Source: Prevotella sp. (GTDB lineage: Bacteria; Bacteroidota; Bacteroidia; Bacteroidales; Bacteroidaceae). Taken from it: DNA of 64,000 nt. The stretch is from positions 1 through 64,000 of the forward strand of contig JAEEHW010000076.1 of NCBI GenBank assembly GCA_016281055.1, given 5' to 3'. Positions 44,216 to 53,524 of the stretch are shown in pieces (position 1 is the stretch's first letter; each line of letters opens with the position of its first letter). The notes beneath the pieces were generated by a model. The model saw nothing but the letters and a program-made list of their open reading frames with translations, was not told where the DNA came from and did no database searches. The translations under genes and the position numbers were made by a program.

Positions 44216-44908
44216 ATGGTACAAATAGAAGAAAGCTGGCGCCAAGCTCTCGAAACAGAATTTGAAAAGGACTACTTCCACAAACTCACTGACTTCGTAC
44301 GCAACGAATACCGCCAACACACATGCTTTCCTCCCGGCAAGGAGATATTCAATGCCTTTAACCTTTGCCCTATAGACAAAGTGAAGGTAGTGATACTTGG
44401 CCAGGACCCTTACCATGGTCCGGGCCAGGCAGAAGGTTTATGTTTCTCGGTAAAATCGGGCATTCCGCTTCCTCCTTCTCTTATAAACATCTTTAAGGAA
44501 ATAAAGGATGACGTAGGAAGGATTCCGAAAGTCATAACCGATGGAATGGGCAAGAAGCTATATGATGGATCACTGAGACGATGGGCAGAGCAGGGTGTTT
44601 TTCTTCTCAATGCCACACTTACAGTGCGCGAGCATCTGGCTGGCTCGCACCAGAAGCAAGGTTGGGAAACTTTCACCGATACAGTCATACAAAAAGTATC
44701 AGAAAACCGCGAACACTGCGTATTTATCCTATGGGGAGGATATGCACGAAGCAAAGCAAAACTGATAGACAAATCGAAACATCTCATCTTGGAGAGCGTA
44801 CACCCCTCACCATTGTCGGCCAATCGAGGTGGATGGTTTGGCAACCATCATTTCTCACGATGCAATGAATGGCTGATTTCAAAAGGTATAACCCCGGTGG
44901 AATGGTAA
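44216..44908 (+). CDS. ung: Uracil-DNA glycosylase
   Basis: Ung removes uracil from DNA. The 230-residue protein (start MVQIEESWRQALETEF) has the family 1 motifs VVILGQDPYHGPGQAEGLCFSV with catalytic Asp, LLNATLTVREHLAGSH, FILWGGYARSKA, and the minor-groove loop HPSPLSANRGGWFGNHHFS. Confidence 0.97.
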   Translation: MVQIEESWRQALETEFEKDYFHKLTDFVRNEYRQHTCFPPGKEIFNAFNLCPIDKVKVVILGQDPYHGPGQAEGLCFSVKSGIPLPPSLINIFKEIKDDVGRIPKVITDGMGKKLYDGSLRRWAEQGVFLLNATLTVREHLAGSHQKQGWETFTDTVIQKVSENREHCVFILWGGYARSKAKLIDKSKHLILESVHPSPLSANRGGWFGNHHFSRCNEWLISKGITPVEW

Positions 44909-44913
44909 AAAAT

Positions 44914-44950
44914 AATTTGGGTAATCTGCATAACACAGATTACCCAAATT
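44914..44950. terminator. Bidirectional terminator between ung and the PL4 lyase
   Basis: A perfect 15-bp stem (AATTTGGGTAATCTG / CAGATTACCCAAATT) with a 7-nt loop lies between two convergent genes. Confidence 0.85.
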
Positions 44951-44984
44951 TTGTTTATGTCCCTAAAAAGATTATTTCAATGGT

Positions 44985-46862
44985 TTACTTTATTTGTGTG
45001 CCTACAGCATTGAACGTGCCTGTCGGAGTCTTTATAAGTATCTTTCCGTCAACAAACACCTTACTAACCTTTTTCTCGTTTTTAACGGTTTCATCAGCAA
45101 CAACACCATTGATTGCAGTCACTACATCGCCCGCTTCCAATTTAAGGCAGTCATACATAAAACCGCCATTTGAACCATTGCCAGTCGTCTTCAGTGTAAT
45201 GGTATTTGTACCTTTTTTCAGTGAAGAAGCAGGGAATTTACATGTAAGCAAATGATGGAGTCCGCTGTTCACCGCACTGCGATATATACCTGCATCGTTA
45301 ATACCAGGTTTCCATGTGGCACGCGTGGTACCATTCACACCCACCGTTACTGTTGAACCTGTACCCGTGCATCCTGCAAGGGAGGCAGTAAGGACAGCAT
45401 CGCCCGTATATGTCTCGTCAAGGTTGAATTTTATAGTCCATGTACCATCTTTCTGGCACTGCGCATAATACCAGTCTTCTTTCGGATTGCTTTGTCCAAT
45501 GGTATATGTCAGATTCTGCGGTACAAGATTCCATAATCCATATTGTCGCACATTATCTGACAGACAGAACTCGTCAGAGCGTCGATTATTCTTACCTATC
45601 ATCCATAGCAAGTTCTCATATTTTGTTGGTGTCCACTCGATGGTTCCGAGGGAATTGTCACCTTCTGCCACAGTAATATTCTTCACCTGAAGCATGTCTG
45701 TGACATCACCTGCTTGAGCGTATGCATAGAGAGTATAGTTACCCGGACGCACCTTATTTATAGTGAAATCACCGTTTGCTTTAGTAGTTGTCCAGAATTG
45801 ATAGCCATGTACCTGACGCATTGGTTCCACATCCTCCTCCTGTGCCAATATAATACGCACGCTGTCATTGCGCTGACCTGTCAACACACTGAGATGTCCA
45901 CTGACGGTACCACGCGTTTTGGGATATAGTTCATTGTCAAACCACTGGTACGGCCATGTCGTACGCTCCGTAGTACTACGTAAACGTGCATTATTTAATG
46001 GATTCTGCGCATAGTTCGCATATATAAGGATAGGACCGTATAGTTTCTTCTCACCTTCTGCCAATACCATGGCATTACCTCCGAAATGCTCGCCCTGAAG
46101 CATCTGTATAGTGATAGGCGACTTGCTTGTGGCATGAACCATCAGTTCCTGTCGGTCGCAACCACCGTTAAGCCATTCGTATGACACGGGTATATTCCAT
46201 ACCCCATACAACGAATTGTTGTAAAGACCATGCAGAGTGTCACGCTCCACATAGTTTGCCCAGTTGTACTTGGTATATACGGAGCCGTCAGTGAGGTAGT
46301 AAGTGGCATCCTGTATTGTGTTTTCGGATTTTTCTGCTTCTGCCATTTCGGAATTATTCGGTATCGTGCCATTCATCCGATAATCCACATATCCGTTGAG
46401 CATATCGCTGATAAGACGTGTGCATACACGGGCCTCCTTGATGGGTTCGTCAGCAGATGTAGCCGTACCCGTAGCAATGATGTATGTATATATTCCCGTT
46501 ACATTCTTACGCATGATGAAGCCTTGCTGGAAGATGGTGTTGCCACTGGTGGCACTATAAAGCACCTCACACATATCAGCCGTCTCTTTTATTATCTCCA
46601 CCTTCGTGGGCGAAAGTCCCTTGTTGCCATTTGCGGTGGTATAATCGAAGTACACACCATTGGATGCCATAAGTTCCTTTGTCTTGTTGAACTTCATACT
46701 GCTTATACGTCCGTTACTGTCAATCTTGACGAGCAACTTTCCGTTGTCAAGCGTTGTCGTCATACCACTCACCGTCACACTTACATCCGTGAATTGTGCG
46801 GCAGCGGCAATGCGTATCACGCACGCTGAAACGAGAGCAAAAGATAATAATAGTTTTTTCAT
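44985..46862 (-). CDS. Rhamnogalacturonan lyase, polysaccharide lyase family 4
   Basis: The 625-residue secreted protein (signal peptide MKKLLLSFALVSACVIRIAAAA) resembles PL4 rhamnogalacturonan endolyases, which cut rhamnogalacturonan I. The N-terminal catalytic beta-sandwich contains NGYVDYRMNGTIPNNSEMAEAEK and YTKYNWANYVERDTLHGLYNNSLYGVWNIPVSYEWLNGG. A FnIII-like domain follows (TRGTVSGHLSVLTGQRNDS...GDFTINKVRPGNYTLYAYA). Then comes a carbohydrate-binding jelly-roll starting at LLWMIGKNNRRSDEF with WYYAQCQKDGTWTIKFNL. The end KVFVDGKILIKTPTGTFNAVG is a short secretion-associated tail. The gene is separate from the PL11 gene but acts on the same polymer. Confidence 0.9.
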   Translation of the reverse strand: MKKLLLSFALVSACVIRIAAAAQFTDVSVTVSGMTTTLDNGKLLVKIDSNGRISSMKFNKTKELMASNGVYFDYTTANGNKGLSPTKVEIIKETADMCEVLYSATSGNTIFQQGFIMRKNVTGIYTYIIATGTATSADEPIKEARVCTRLISDMLNGYVDYRMNGTIPNNSEMAEAEKSENTIQDATYYLTDGSVYTKYNWANYVERDTLHGLYNNSLYGVWNIPVSYEWLNGGCDRQELMVHATSKSPITIQMLQGEHFGGNAMVLAEGEKKLYGPILIYANYAQNPLNNARLRSTTERTTWPYQWFDNELYPKTRGTVSGHLSVLTGQRNDSVRIILAQEEDVEPMRQVHGYQFWTTTKANGDFTINKVRPGNYTLYAYAQAGDVTDMLQVKNITVAEGDNSLGTIEWTPTKYENLLWMIGKNNRRSDEFCLSDNVRQYGLWNLVPQNLTYTIGQSNPKEDWYYAQCQKDGTWTIKFNLDETYTGDAVLTASLAGCTGTGSTVTVGVNGTTRATWKPGINDAGIYRSAVNSGLHHLLTCKFPASSLKKGTNTITLKTTGNGSNGGFMYDCLKLEAGDVVTAINGVVADETVKNEKKVSKVFVDGKILIKTPTGTFNAVGTQIK

Positions 46863-46900
46863 AGTCTTTCTTTGCTATTTATCATGTAGGTTTAAGGAAC

Positions 46901-46937
46901 AAATGCCCCACAGACATAAAAGCCTGCGGGGCATTTT
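46901..46937 (-). terminator. Terminator after the dockerin-protein gene
   Basis: AAATGCCCC...GGGGCATTT with inner CAG/CTG pairs forms a strong stem just after the stop codon on the minus strand. It lies between the dockerin gene and the PL4 gene. Confidence 0.75.
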
Positions 46938-46961
46938 CACTTTATAAATTATTAATCTATC

Positions 46962-48830
46962 TTACTCCTTTTCTCCTTCGCCAGCAACTCCGAGGAAGAT
47001 GTTAACGATAGCATTGGCATCAGCCATAGTGATATCACCGTCAGTAATTACGTCAGCAGCCTCAACGTTGAAATTATTTTCAATCATCTGAGCCTTTTCT
47101 GTATCACTTGCAAGGAAGTAGTTCACCACTGCATTAGCGTCAGCCATGGTAATTTCATTGTCACCGTTCACATCACCAAGCACATAGTCAGGCTCTGGCA
47201 ATTCGTCAGTAGCATAGATTACGAAACAATCGAAACCATTAGTGTCTGCACCACCTTTAGCCCACACTATATCTGTTTCTTCCTTGAGCTCAAAGATGTT
47301 CTCTGCCTCTGTCCAGTTATCAGCTGTTGCCGAGAAAAACAATGTGTCATTTTCAGTCGTACCAACAGCAATTTTTTGATAACGACCACTTGTTTTACCA
47401 GTGTTATCGAAAATGATAGCCGTCATTTTATATGTTCCAGCCGGGAGCGTAATTAACTTAGTATCAGCTGTTGTATAAGCAGCTTTACAATTTGAAGATC
47501 GAATTGCAGCATTTGCTTGAGTACATAATTTTACTGGGCAGTCCATATCTTCTTCATCATAAAAATCTTCTGCTTCTGCAAGGAATACTACACCTGTGAT
47601 GTCTGCCTTTGTATAATTGATATGGAATATTGTGTCACTTACAAGATCCAACGTCTCAACGAAAGGTGTACCCTTTGCACCATGAGTGTAAAGGTTGCCA
47701 TCCTCATCAGTAAGCCAGTAAGAGTAATTTACCTTTACGGTAGTGCCAGTAATTCCGTCAGTCTCAGAAACCAGTTCCTTAAGTACTTTCACATTGTCAC
47801 CATCCTTATATACCGCCTGTGCACTATATTTACATGGTACTTTTGCTACACCTTCTGTTATAGTTATTGAATACAAACGAGCATTACTTAACTTAAAGGT
47901 GATATCACCGTCCTCTTGTACCTCAAACTTGTAAGCAGTTTTCGTACCATTAAGTGTAATACTGTCAGCTACACCATCAGGATTTGTAGCTTGCTCTGAC
48001 ACGAAACCATCAACAGCAACGGCTGTACCATACTGCGACATGATGCTTGCGAATTTATTTTTGCTAGGTTTGTTTGCTGACGCATGGACTGCTGTAAATG
48101 CCACCACATCGCCTACCTTACAATCTGGAACAGTAACATACAGATGGTTTGTATTGAATACGAGATTTTCCTTGTATGTCGTTGTAACAGTGTCACCTAC
48201 ATAAATCTTATCAGCATTTGCTGTAAATGTCAAGCCTTCCGTCATTGGGAGTACGGTATTTGCATCGAGCATCATCTCATCATAATTCGTTTTTACGTGA
48301 TAATAATGACGAGTATCTTTAGTTACAACACTCCAATACTGACCTGATCCTTTATCTTCATTTTTATCATCAGCATGTATCTTCTTGACGCTCTCTCCAT
48401 CTATTGTGAAGGTCCAAGACAACTTACGCTCTCCACCACGAGTCTTGAAGTTTATTACAAAAGTGGTGTCACCTATTGCTTCTACTCCATCCACTTTAAC
48501 AGATGTGATTTTCAAAGTATATGAAGTATTCTCCACTACCTCAAAGTCTGCAAGAGGGAATGCAACTGGATCAAGAACATTGGCCTCAATACCATCAAAC
48601 GCATTGTCTTCTGTTGCTTCTTCTCCTTCTGCGAAAAGATTTCCTGCAAGACTGATTGTGGCAGTACCATCAACACCATTGATGTTGGGGAATTGAATAG
48701 TGATAGTCTTTGCAGGATTGACTTTAGCACCATCCCTGATGCTCCATTTGACATCACCAAGTACCACCTGTGCAGTAGCGGCGAGAGATGCAAATGCTGT
48801 GAGCATCACTAAAAGTAATGTTTTTTTCAT
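46962..48830 (-). CDS. Secreted dockerin-domain protein
   Basis: From the ATG of MKKTLLLVMLTAFASLAATAQ the product is 622 residues (an ATG two codons upstream is also possible, and the long frame with a GTG start begins before the promoter's start point). The mature part is beta-rich with repeated domains. An unassigned middle segment includes GVVFLAEAEDFYDEEDMDC and TNGFDCFVIYATDELPEP, which may be a carbohydrate-binding jelly-roll. The last 70 residues are a dockerin pair: YVLGDVNGDNEITMADANAVVNYFLA and VITDGDITMADANAIVNIFLG, each a calcium loop plus helix. No catalytic domain is recognised. It has its own consensus promoter. Confidence 0.85.
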   Translation of the reverse strand: MKKTLLLVMLTAFASLAATAQVVLGDVKWSIRDGAKVNPAKTITIQFPNINGVDGTATISLAGNLFAEGEEATEDNAFDGIEANVLDPVAFPLADFEVVENTSYTLKITSVKVDGVEAIGDTTFVINFKTRGGERKLSWTFTIDGESVKKIHADDKNEDKGSGQYWSVVTKDTRHYYHVKTNYDEMMLDANTVLPMTEGLTFTANADKIYVGDTVTTTYKENLVFNTNHLYVTVPDCKVGDVVAFTAVHASANKPSKNKFASIMSQYGTAVAVDGFVSEQATNPDGVADSITLNGTKTAYKFEVQEDGDITFKLSNARLYSITITEGVAKVPCKYSAQAVYKDGDNVKVLKELVSETDGITGTTVKVNYSYWLTDEDGNLYTHGAKGTPFVETLDLVSDTIFHINYTKADITGVVFLAEAEDFYDEEDMDCPVKLCTQANAAIRSSNCKAAYTTADTKLITLPAGTYKMTAIIFDNTGKTSGRYQKIAVGTTENDTLFFSATADNWTEAENIFELKEETDIVWAKGGADTNGFDCFVIYATDELPEPDYVLGDVNGDNEITMADANAVVNYFLASDTEKAQMIENNFNVEAADVITDGDITMADANAIVNIFLGVAGEGEKE

Positions 48831-48900
48831 AAGCATTGAATTTTGTATTGTTTTGTTTATAGTTTGATTATTTTTCTGAACAATATTCACATTCTAATTG

Positions 48901-48930
48901 CAAAGTTACGAATAAATTCTGATTTTACAA
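48901..48930 (-). promoter_or_regulatory. Promoter of the dockerin-protein gene
   Basis: TAACTTTG (-7) with TTG 19 bp upstream on the minus strand. The leader is about 65 nt. Confidence 0.75.
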
Positions 48931-48998
48931 TATTTTCCCATTATAAATAAGGTGATTGACTCAATTTTACACCTTAATATGTATTTTTTCTTACATCC

Positions 48999-49676
48999 TT
49001 ACTGCATCTTCTGCATCTCAGCAGCAGCTATCTCCAGCTGATCATACCACTCTTTTCCGAACCTGCGTATCAGGGGTTCACGGAGAAACTGATATACCTT
49101 TATTCCTTCACGACGACCTTTTTCCACCGCATCGCGACATATTTCCCACCGATGATAATTTATGGCGGTAATATTGTTGCTCAGCGTTTTCACACGGATA
49201 GGGTACAAAGCGCATGACATTGGCTTGCACCATCCTGTCTTCCCTTGTCGGAATAAGCGCTCGTAAGCACAGAGACAGCAATTTTTAACGGTTTTATCGG
49301 AAGAATCAGAATCTTCAGAGTATTCGGAGTATTCTGAATTATCTGAGTTCTCGGATTTATCGGAATTATCGCCGATTTTTATATCATCATAGCAGGTGAA
49401 TACGCAGTCTTTTCCATTGACTATTGAGGTGACGAGTTCTCCTTCGGGGTCATTATATGCCACCCCCTGCTGATCTATCACCGACTGCGCCGATGCTGAC
49501 AGATGCGGCCATACCTTATCGAGATTATCTTCAATTTCTGCGATTTCATCGAGTGTAACAGGTGCTCCTGCATCGCCTTCTATACAGCAACGCCCCTTGC
49601 ACTTGGCAAGGTCGCACGCGAAATACTCGGTAAGTATATCGGAAGAAACAAGAATATTGTCAATATCAAGTATCAT
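48999..49676 (-). CDS. DUF3109 cysteine-rich protein with an acidic repeat insertion
   Basis: The 225-residue protein matches DUF3109, a family with cysteine clusters that may bind a metal or iron-sulphur cluster. Cysteines lie at 21, 26, 30, 31, 91, 95, 133, 134, 136, 150, 155 and 180. The typical GWCKPMSCALYPIRVK and RWEICRD motifs are present. Between Cys95 and Cys133 a tract of about 25 residues (SDK, SEN, SDN, SEY, SED and similar triplets, residues 104-128) is encoded by a 9-bp DNA repeat and looks inserted. The start overlaps the AraC stop by 4 bp, so translation is coupled. Confidence 0.88.
   Translation of the reverse strand: MILDIDNILVSSDILTEYFACDLAKCKGRCCIEGDAGAPVTLDEIAEIEDNLDKVWPHLSASAQSVIDQQGVAYNDPEGELVTSIVNGKDCVFTCYDDIKIGDNSDKSENSDNSEYSEYSEDSDSSDKTVKNCCLCAYERLFRQGKTGWCKPMSCALYPIRVKTLSNNITAINYHRWEICRDAVEKGRREGIKVYQFLREPLIRRFGKEWYDQLEIAAAEMQKMQ
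49293..49367. repeat. Coding 9-bp repeat tract inside the DUF3109 gene
   Basis: About eight 9-bp units (CGGAAGAAT, CAGAATCTT, CAGAGTATT, CGGAGTATT, CTGAATTAT, CTGAGTTCT, CGGATTTAT, CGGAATTAT) match the intergenic CNGANTNNT family and remain in frame. Confidence 0.82.
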
Positions 49677-50578
49677 TTCTCTGGTTCCATGCCGTTGCGA
49701 TAGTCGGACGGACTTACTCCGACGTTTTCCTTGAAATATTTTCCGAAGAAAGACTGTGATGTAAAGCCCATCCTGGCTGCTATCTCACCCATGCGCATAT
49801 CGGTGTGGCGCAACAGGTTGCGCATTTCTGCGGTCACGAACTTGTCTATCCACTCATTCGGTGAGCGTCTGCTTGTGGCACTTATCACCTCACTGAGATA
49901 CTTCGGCGTTATGTTCATCTCGCTGGCATACCACTGCACCTGACGGTGTTCACGATAGTGAGCACGCACTCGCTGTATGAACTCCACGAAGATTTGCTCC
50001 GAGCGTGTCTGCCGCTCATCCTTCTGCGATGCATGTATGGTACGGTCGATGGCTCCAGACAGATCATATATCATGGTCAGCAGCATGAGTCTTACCACCT
50101 GCATGCGTCGCGGGTGCACCTCCATGTTGATGCGCCTTCCTATGCTCTGGAAATACTGCAGCATCTCATGCGTTTCATCGTGCGTCAGTTCAAAGACCGG
50201 ATAGTTATGCGTCAGCAAGAAAAGATCGCTCATGTTATGCACGTCACACAGTATGTCCTGCAGGAACTTGTATGACACAAAAACGCCCATTCCATCGAAG
50301 TCATCGCTGAACAACAGATTGTCTATCACCGACTCATCGGTTATTATCATCACATTGTCAGCCGTGGCGGCACGCTTCCGGTCGTTCACCGTGAGCGTCA
50401 CCACTCCTGATGTGCATACACCTATGAAGAGACACAACGACATTCTCTTTGCTTCGATAATCTTCTGCAATGAATGTAACGTCGGCATCAGCACTATGTC
50501 GTTACCTATGTTTGGCAAACCATATTTCTGTGCTATTCCTTCAATTGTTATGGTCTCTATGTCTCGCTTCGCTCGCAA
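49673..50578 (-). CDS. AraC-family transcriptional regulator
   Basis: The 301-residue protein has an N-terminal cupin-like sensor part and a C-terminal AraC DNA-binding pair of helix-turn-helices, with WYASEMNITPKYLSEVISATSRRSPNEWID and MRMGEIAARMGFTSQSFFGKYFKENVGVSPSDYR. It starts with TTG, since the first in-frame ATG would remove 30 residues including IETITIEGIAQKYG, which looks like a conserved N-terminus. An in-frame stop lies eight codons upstream. The regulated genes are unknown. It shares a transcript with the DUF3109 gene. Confidence 0.88.
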   Translation of the reverse strand: MRAKRDIETITIEGIAQKYGLPNIGNDIVLMPTLHSLQKIIEAKRMSLCLFIGVCTSGVVTLTVNDRKRAATADNVMIITDESVIDNLLFSDDFDGMGVFVSYKFLQDILCDVHNMSDLFLLTHNYPVFELTHDETHEMLQYFQSIGRRINMEVHPRRMQVVRLMLLTMIYDLSGAIDRTIHASQKDERQTRSEQIFVEFIQRVRAHYREHRQVQWYASEMNITPKYLSEVISATSRRSPNEWIDKFVTAEMRNLLRHTDMRMGEIAARMGFTSQSFFGKYFKENVGVSPSDYRNGMEPEK

Positions 50579-50634
50579 AATTTCAGTATTGGTTTTAAGT
50601 TATAGTTATGTGTATGCACTGGGCATTTTTAGCT

Positions 50635-52608
50635 TTATGCATCAATGTTGGCGTATGTAGCATTCTCCTCGATGAACTGGCGGCGTGGCTCCACGTCGTC
50701 GCCCATGAGCATTGAGAATATCTCGTCTGCATCGGCAGCGTTCTGTATCGTCACCTGCTTCAGCAGTCGGGTCTCCGGATTCATGGTGGTGTCCCAAAGC
50801 TGTTCCGGGTTCATCTCACCGAGACCTTTGTATCGCTGCGTGTGCAGTTTGGTGTCGTCGGCATCGCCGTTGCAGTATGTGTCGATGAACTTCATACGAT
50901 CTTCCTCCGTGTAGCAGTACTCCTTGTGATTCTTGTATGAACACTGGTAGAGTGGCGGAGTAGCGATGTAGAGGTGTCCCTCCTGTATCACCTTCGGCAT
51001 GAAGCGGAAGAAGAGTGTCATGATGAGCGTGTCGATGTGTGAACCATCGACGTCGGCATCGGTCATGATGATAATCTTGTCGTAGCGCAGCTTGTCGATG
51101 TTGGCTTCCTTGGAATCCTCACCGTCAACACCGAAACGCACGCCGATGGCCTGTAGTATGATGTTTACCGACTCTGCCTCGAACACCTTGTGCCACTGCA
51201 CCTTCTCCACATTCAGAATCTTACCGCGGAGCGGCAGTATGGCCTGTGTGTTACGATCGCGGCCCTGCTTTGCTGAACCGCCTGCAGAGTCACCCTCGAC
51301 AAGGAATATCTCTGTCTTCTTCGGATCGCGGCTTGAGCAGTCGGCAAGCTTGCCTGGTAGTCCGCCACCCGTCATCGGGTTCTTTCTCTGCACGCTCTCA
51401 CGCGCCTTGCGTGCGGCAATACGTGCGGCAGCGGCAAGGATCACCTTCTCGCATATCTGGTGAGCCTCTTTCGGATGTTCCTCCAGATAGTTGCCCATTG
51501 CCTCGCCTACGGCCTTCTGCACGGCACCGTTCACCTCGCTGTTGCCCAGCTTGGTCTTTGTCTGACCCTCAAACTGAGGCTCTGCCACCTTCACAGAGAT
51601 GATGGCTGTCAGTCCCTCACGGAAGTCGTCCTGTGCTATCTCCACCTTGGCTTTCTCTATCTGCTTGCGCAGCTGGTCGTCGTCGTCAGAGTATTTCTTC
51701 AGCGAGCGTGCCAGTGCTATGCGGAAGCCAGTGAGGTGCGTGCCGCCCTCAATGGTGTTGATGTTGTTTACGTATGAATGGATATTCTCCGAATAGTCGT
51801 TGTTATAGAGCAGTGCTATCTCGATAGGCACACCGTCCTTCTCTGTCTTCAGGCAGATAGGATCGCCGATGATGCTGGTGCGGTGACGGTCAACGTAGCG
51901 CACGAACTCCTTCAGTCCTTCCTTGGCATGGAACACCTCCGGCTTTCTGAGGTTGCCCTCCTCGTCGGGACGCTTGTCGGTAAGCGTGATGGTGATGCCG
52001 GCGTTGAGGAACGCGAGCTCACGCATACGGCGTGCCACGATGTCGTACTTATATTCCGTCGTGGTGAATATCGAGCCGTCAGGCCAGAACTGCTGGCGCG
52101 TACCGCGCTTGTCGGTCTCGCCCACCACCTTTACCGGATACAGCGGCTTACCCTTCTCGTATTCCTGCTGGTATATCTTGCCGTCGCGGAACACCTGCGA
52201 CATCATGTGCGTAGAGAGCGCGTTCACACAACTCACGCCCACACCGTGCAGACCGCCTGACACCTTGTAAGAGCCCTTGTCGAACTTACCTCCGGCGTGC
52301 AGCACTGTCATAACCACCTCAAGTGCCGACTTGTGCAGTTTCGGATGCTCGTCAACAGGGATACCACGTCCGTTGTCCTCCACCGTGATGGAGTTATCTT
52401 CGTTGATTACCACCTGAATGTCTGTGCAGTAGCCAGCCATTGCCTCATCGATAGAGTTGTCCACGGTCTCGTTTACGAGATGGTGCAAGCCCTTCTCTGA
52501 TATGTCGCCGATATACATCGCCGGACGTTTACGCACGGCTTCAAGGCCTTCAAGCACTTGAATACTACTGCCGGTGTAATTCGCTTCTGTGTTCTGGTTT
52601 TCTTCCAT
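50635..52608 (-). CDS. gyrB: DNA gyrase subunit B
   Basis: GyrB supplies the ATPase and part of the cleavage core of gyrase. The 657-residue protein shows QVLEGLEAVRKRPAMYIGDISEKGLHHLVNETVDNSIDEAMAGY (ATP site), DNGRGIPVD, and KVSGGLHGVGVSCVNALS. The Toprim segment follows, with FLVEGDSAGGSAKQGRDRNTQAILPLRGKILNVEK and IIMTDADVDGSHIDTLIMTL. The C-terminal end has YKGLGEMNPEQLWDTTMNP. A consensus promoter lies upstream, and the long repeated element lies beyond it. Confidence 0.97.
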   Translation of the reverse strand: MEENQNTEANYTGSSIQVLEGLEAVRKRPAMYIGDISEKGLHHLVNETVDNSIDEAMAGYCTDIQVVINEDNSITVEDNGRGIPVDEHPKLHKSALEVVMTVLHAGGKFDKGSYKVSGGLHGVGVSCVNALSTHMMSQVFRDGKIYQQEYEKGKPLYPVKVVGETDKRGTRQQFWPDGSIFTTTEYKYDIVARRMRELAFLNAGITITLTDKRPDEEGNLRKPEVFHAKEGLKEFVRYVDRHRTSIIGDPICLKTEKDGVPIEIALLYNNDYSENIHSYVNNINTIEGGTHLTGFRIALARSLKKYSDDDDQLRKQIEKAKVEIAQDDFREGLTAIISVKVAEPQFEGQTKTKLGNSEVNGAVQKAVGEAMGNYLEEHPKEAHQICEKVILAAAARIAARKARESVQRKNPMTGGGLPGKLADCSSRDPKKTEIFLVEGDSAGGSAKQGRDRNTQAILPLRGKILNVEKVQWHKVFEAESVNIILQAIGVRFGVDGEDSKEANIDKLRYDKIIIMTDADVDGSHIDTLIMTLFFRFMPKVIQEGHLYIATPPLYQCSYKNHKEYCYTEEDRMKFIDTYCNGDADDTKLHTQRYKGLGEMNPEQLWDTTMNPETRLLKQVTIQNAADADEIFSMLMGDDVEPRRQFIEENATYANIDA

Positions 52609-52634
52609 TTATCTTTTGTTTACGGTTTTCCTTG

Positions 52635-52665
52635 CAAAGTTACTAAAAATTATTTGATTACGCAA
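52635..52665 (-). promoter_or_regulatory. Promoter of gyrB
   Basis: TAACTTTG (-7) with TTG exactly 20 bp upstream on the minus strand, 27 bp before the ATG. Confidence 0.8.
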
Positions 52666-52738
52666 GAAATAGAAAACGAAAAATATTTTTTTTACAAACA
52701 TTATCTTTTTTCATAATTGTCCTATTTCTCGCCTACTT

Positions 52739-53100
52739 ATTTGTGAACAAATGACACATGATTTGAAAGCGCAAAAGAGATGTTAAAATAATTCACAATT
52801 CATAATGCACGATGCACAATCATGCTAAACGGAACGAATAATACGAGTTATACGCAACAATTGTGCATTATGCATTGTGCATTGTGCATTAAAACATAAG
52901 GTTTTACATGGTAAAAAATATGCAATTACAAGGTAAAAGCTATCGTATTACAATGTAAAAGGTATGCTTTTACAGTTGGAAGGGACGACTAAAATTGGTA
53001 ATTCTTAGCTATATTGCTGTGATACAGCAATATACTAAACTTGCGAAATACTGGCGCAGACGAGAGCGCAGAAGCGGTTGGTGATTTCTATCGCAAGGAA
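52739..53100 (-). repeat. ~362-bp dispersed element, copy B
   Basis: The minus strand is homologous to 16111-16473 over the whole length. It contains hairpin TATATTGCTGT/ACAGCAATATA, the 22-bp array, and the long stem with TGCACAAT/ATTGTGCA where copy A has TGCATAAT/ATTATGCA. It fills the space between the rpsT terminator and the gyrB promoter and encodes no credible protein. Confidence 0.85.
52889..52973. repeat. Array 4 of 22-bp-period palindromic repeats (4 units)
   Basis: TTAAAACATAAGGTTTTAC, GTAAAAAATATGCAATTAC, GTAAAAGCTATCGTATTAC and GTAAAAGGTATGCTTTTAC are each separated by exactly 3 bp. The array lies inside copy B of the 362-bp element. Confidence 0.85.
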
Positions 53101-53157
53101 ACGGCAGTTTATTTCACCGTGATACCGGTTTGCGAGTGAGACTTGTGGAGAAAAAGA

Positions 53158-53193
53158 AAAAAGGTTGCTACCCCTCACGGGCTGCAACCTTTT
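53158..53193 (-). terminator. Terminator of rpsT
   Basis: The minus strand has AAAAGGTTGC and GCAACCTTTTTTC around a GC-rich loop, an intrinsic terminator about 75 bp after the rpsT stop. Confidence 0.85.
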
Positions 53194-53269
53194 CAAAAAA
53201 ATTATTATGGAAACAATCTTGTGTTCTTTCCTATTTAAATATATCTATAAAGTCATTTTTATGCATTAC

Positions 53270-53524
53270 TTATCCAAGCTTCTGAATGTGCTTGGTAAGG
53301 CTTGACTTGATGTTGGCAGCTTTGTTCTTGTGAATGATGTTCTGCTTTGCAAGTTTGTCAAGCATCTTCTGTACTTTTGGATAGAGCTCTACAGCCTCTT
53401 CCTTGTTTGTCATTGCGCGGAGTTTGCGCACTGCATTACGCATAGTCTTTGCGTAGTACTTGTTGTGAAGTGTACGTGTCTTAGTCTGACGAATGCGCTT
53501 CACTGATGATTTGTGATTTGCCAT
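53270..53524 (-). CDS. rpsT: 30S ribosomal protein S20
   Basis: The 84-residue basic protein has the S20 pattern: [37 protein letters not shown], then helices and [24 protein letters not shown]. It binds 16S rRNA in assembly of the small subunit. It lies downstream of tRNA-Glu and is likely expressed with it. Confidence 0.97.
   Translation of the reverse strand: MANHKSSVKRIRQTKTRTLHNKYYAKTMRNAVRKLRAMTNKEEAVELYPKVQKMLDKLAKQNIIHKNKAANIKSSLTKHIQKLG

Noticed and set aside
48831..48890. Longer N-terminus for the dockerin protein starting at GTG
   Set aside because: It begins just before the predicted transcription start and puts 18-20 polar residues in front of a normal signal peptide.
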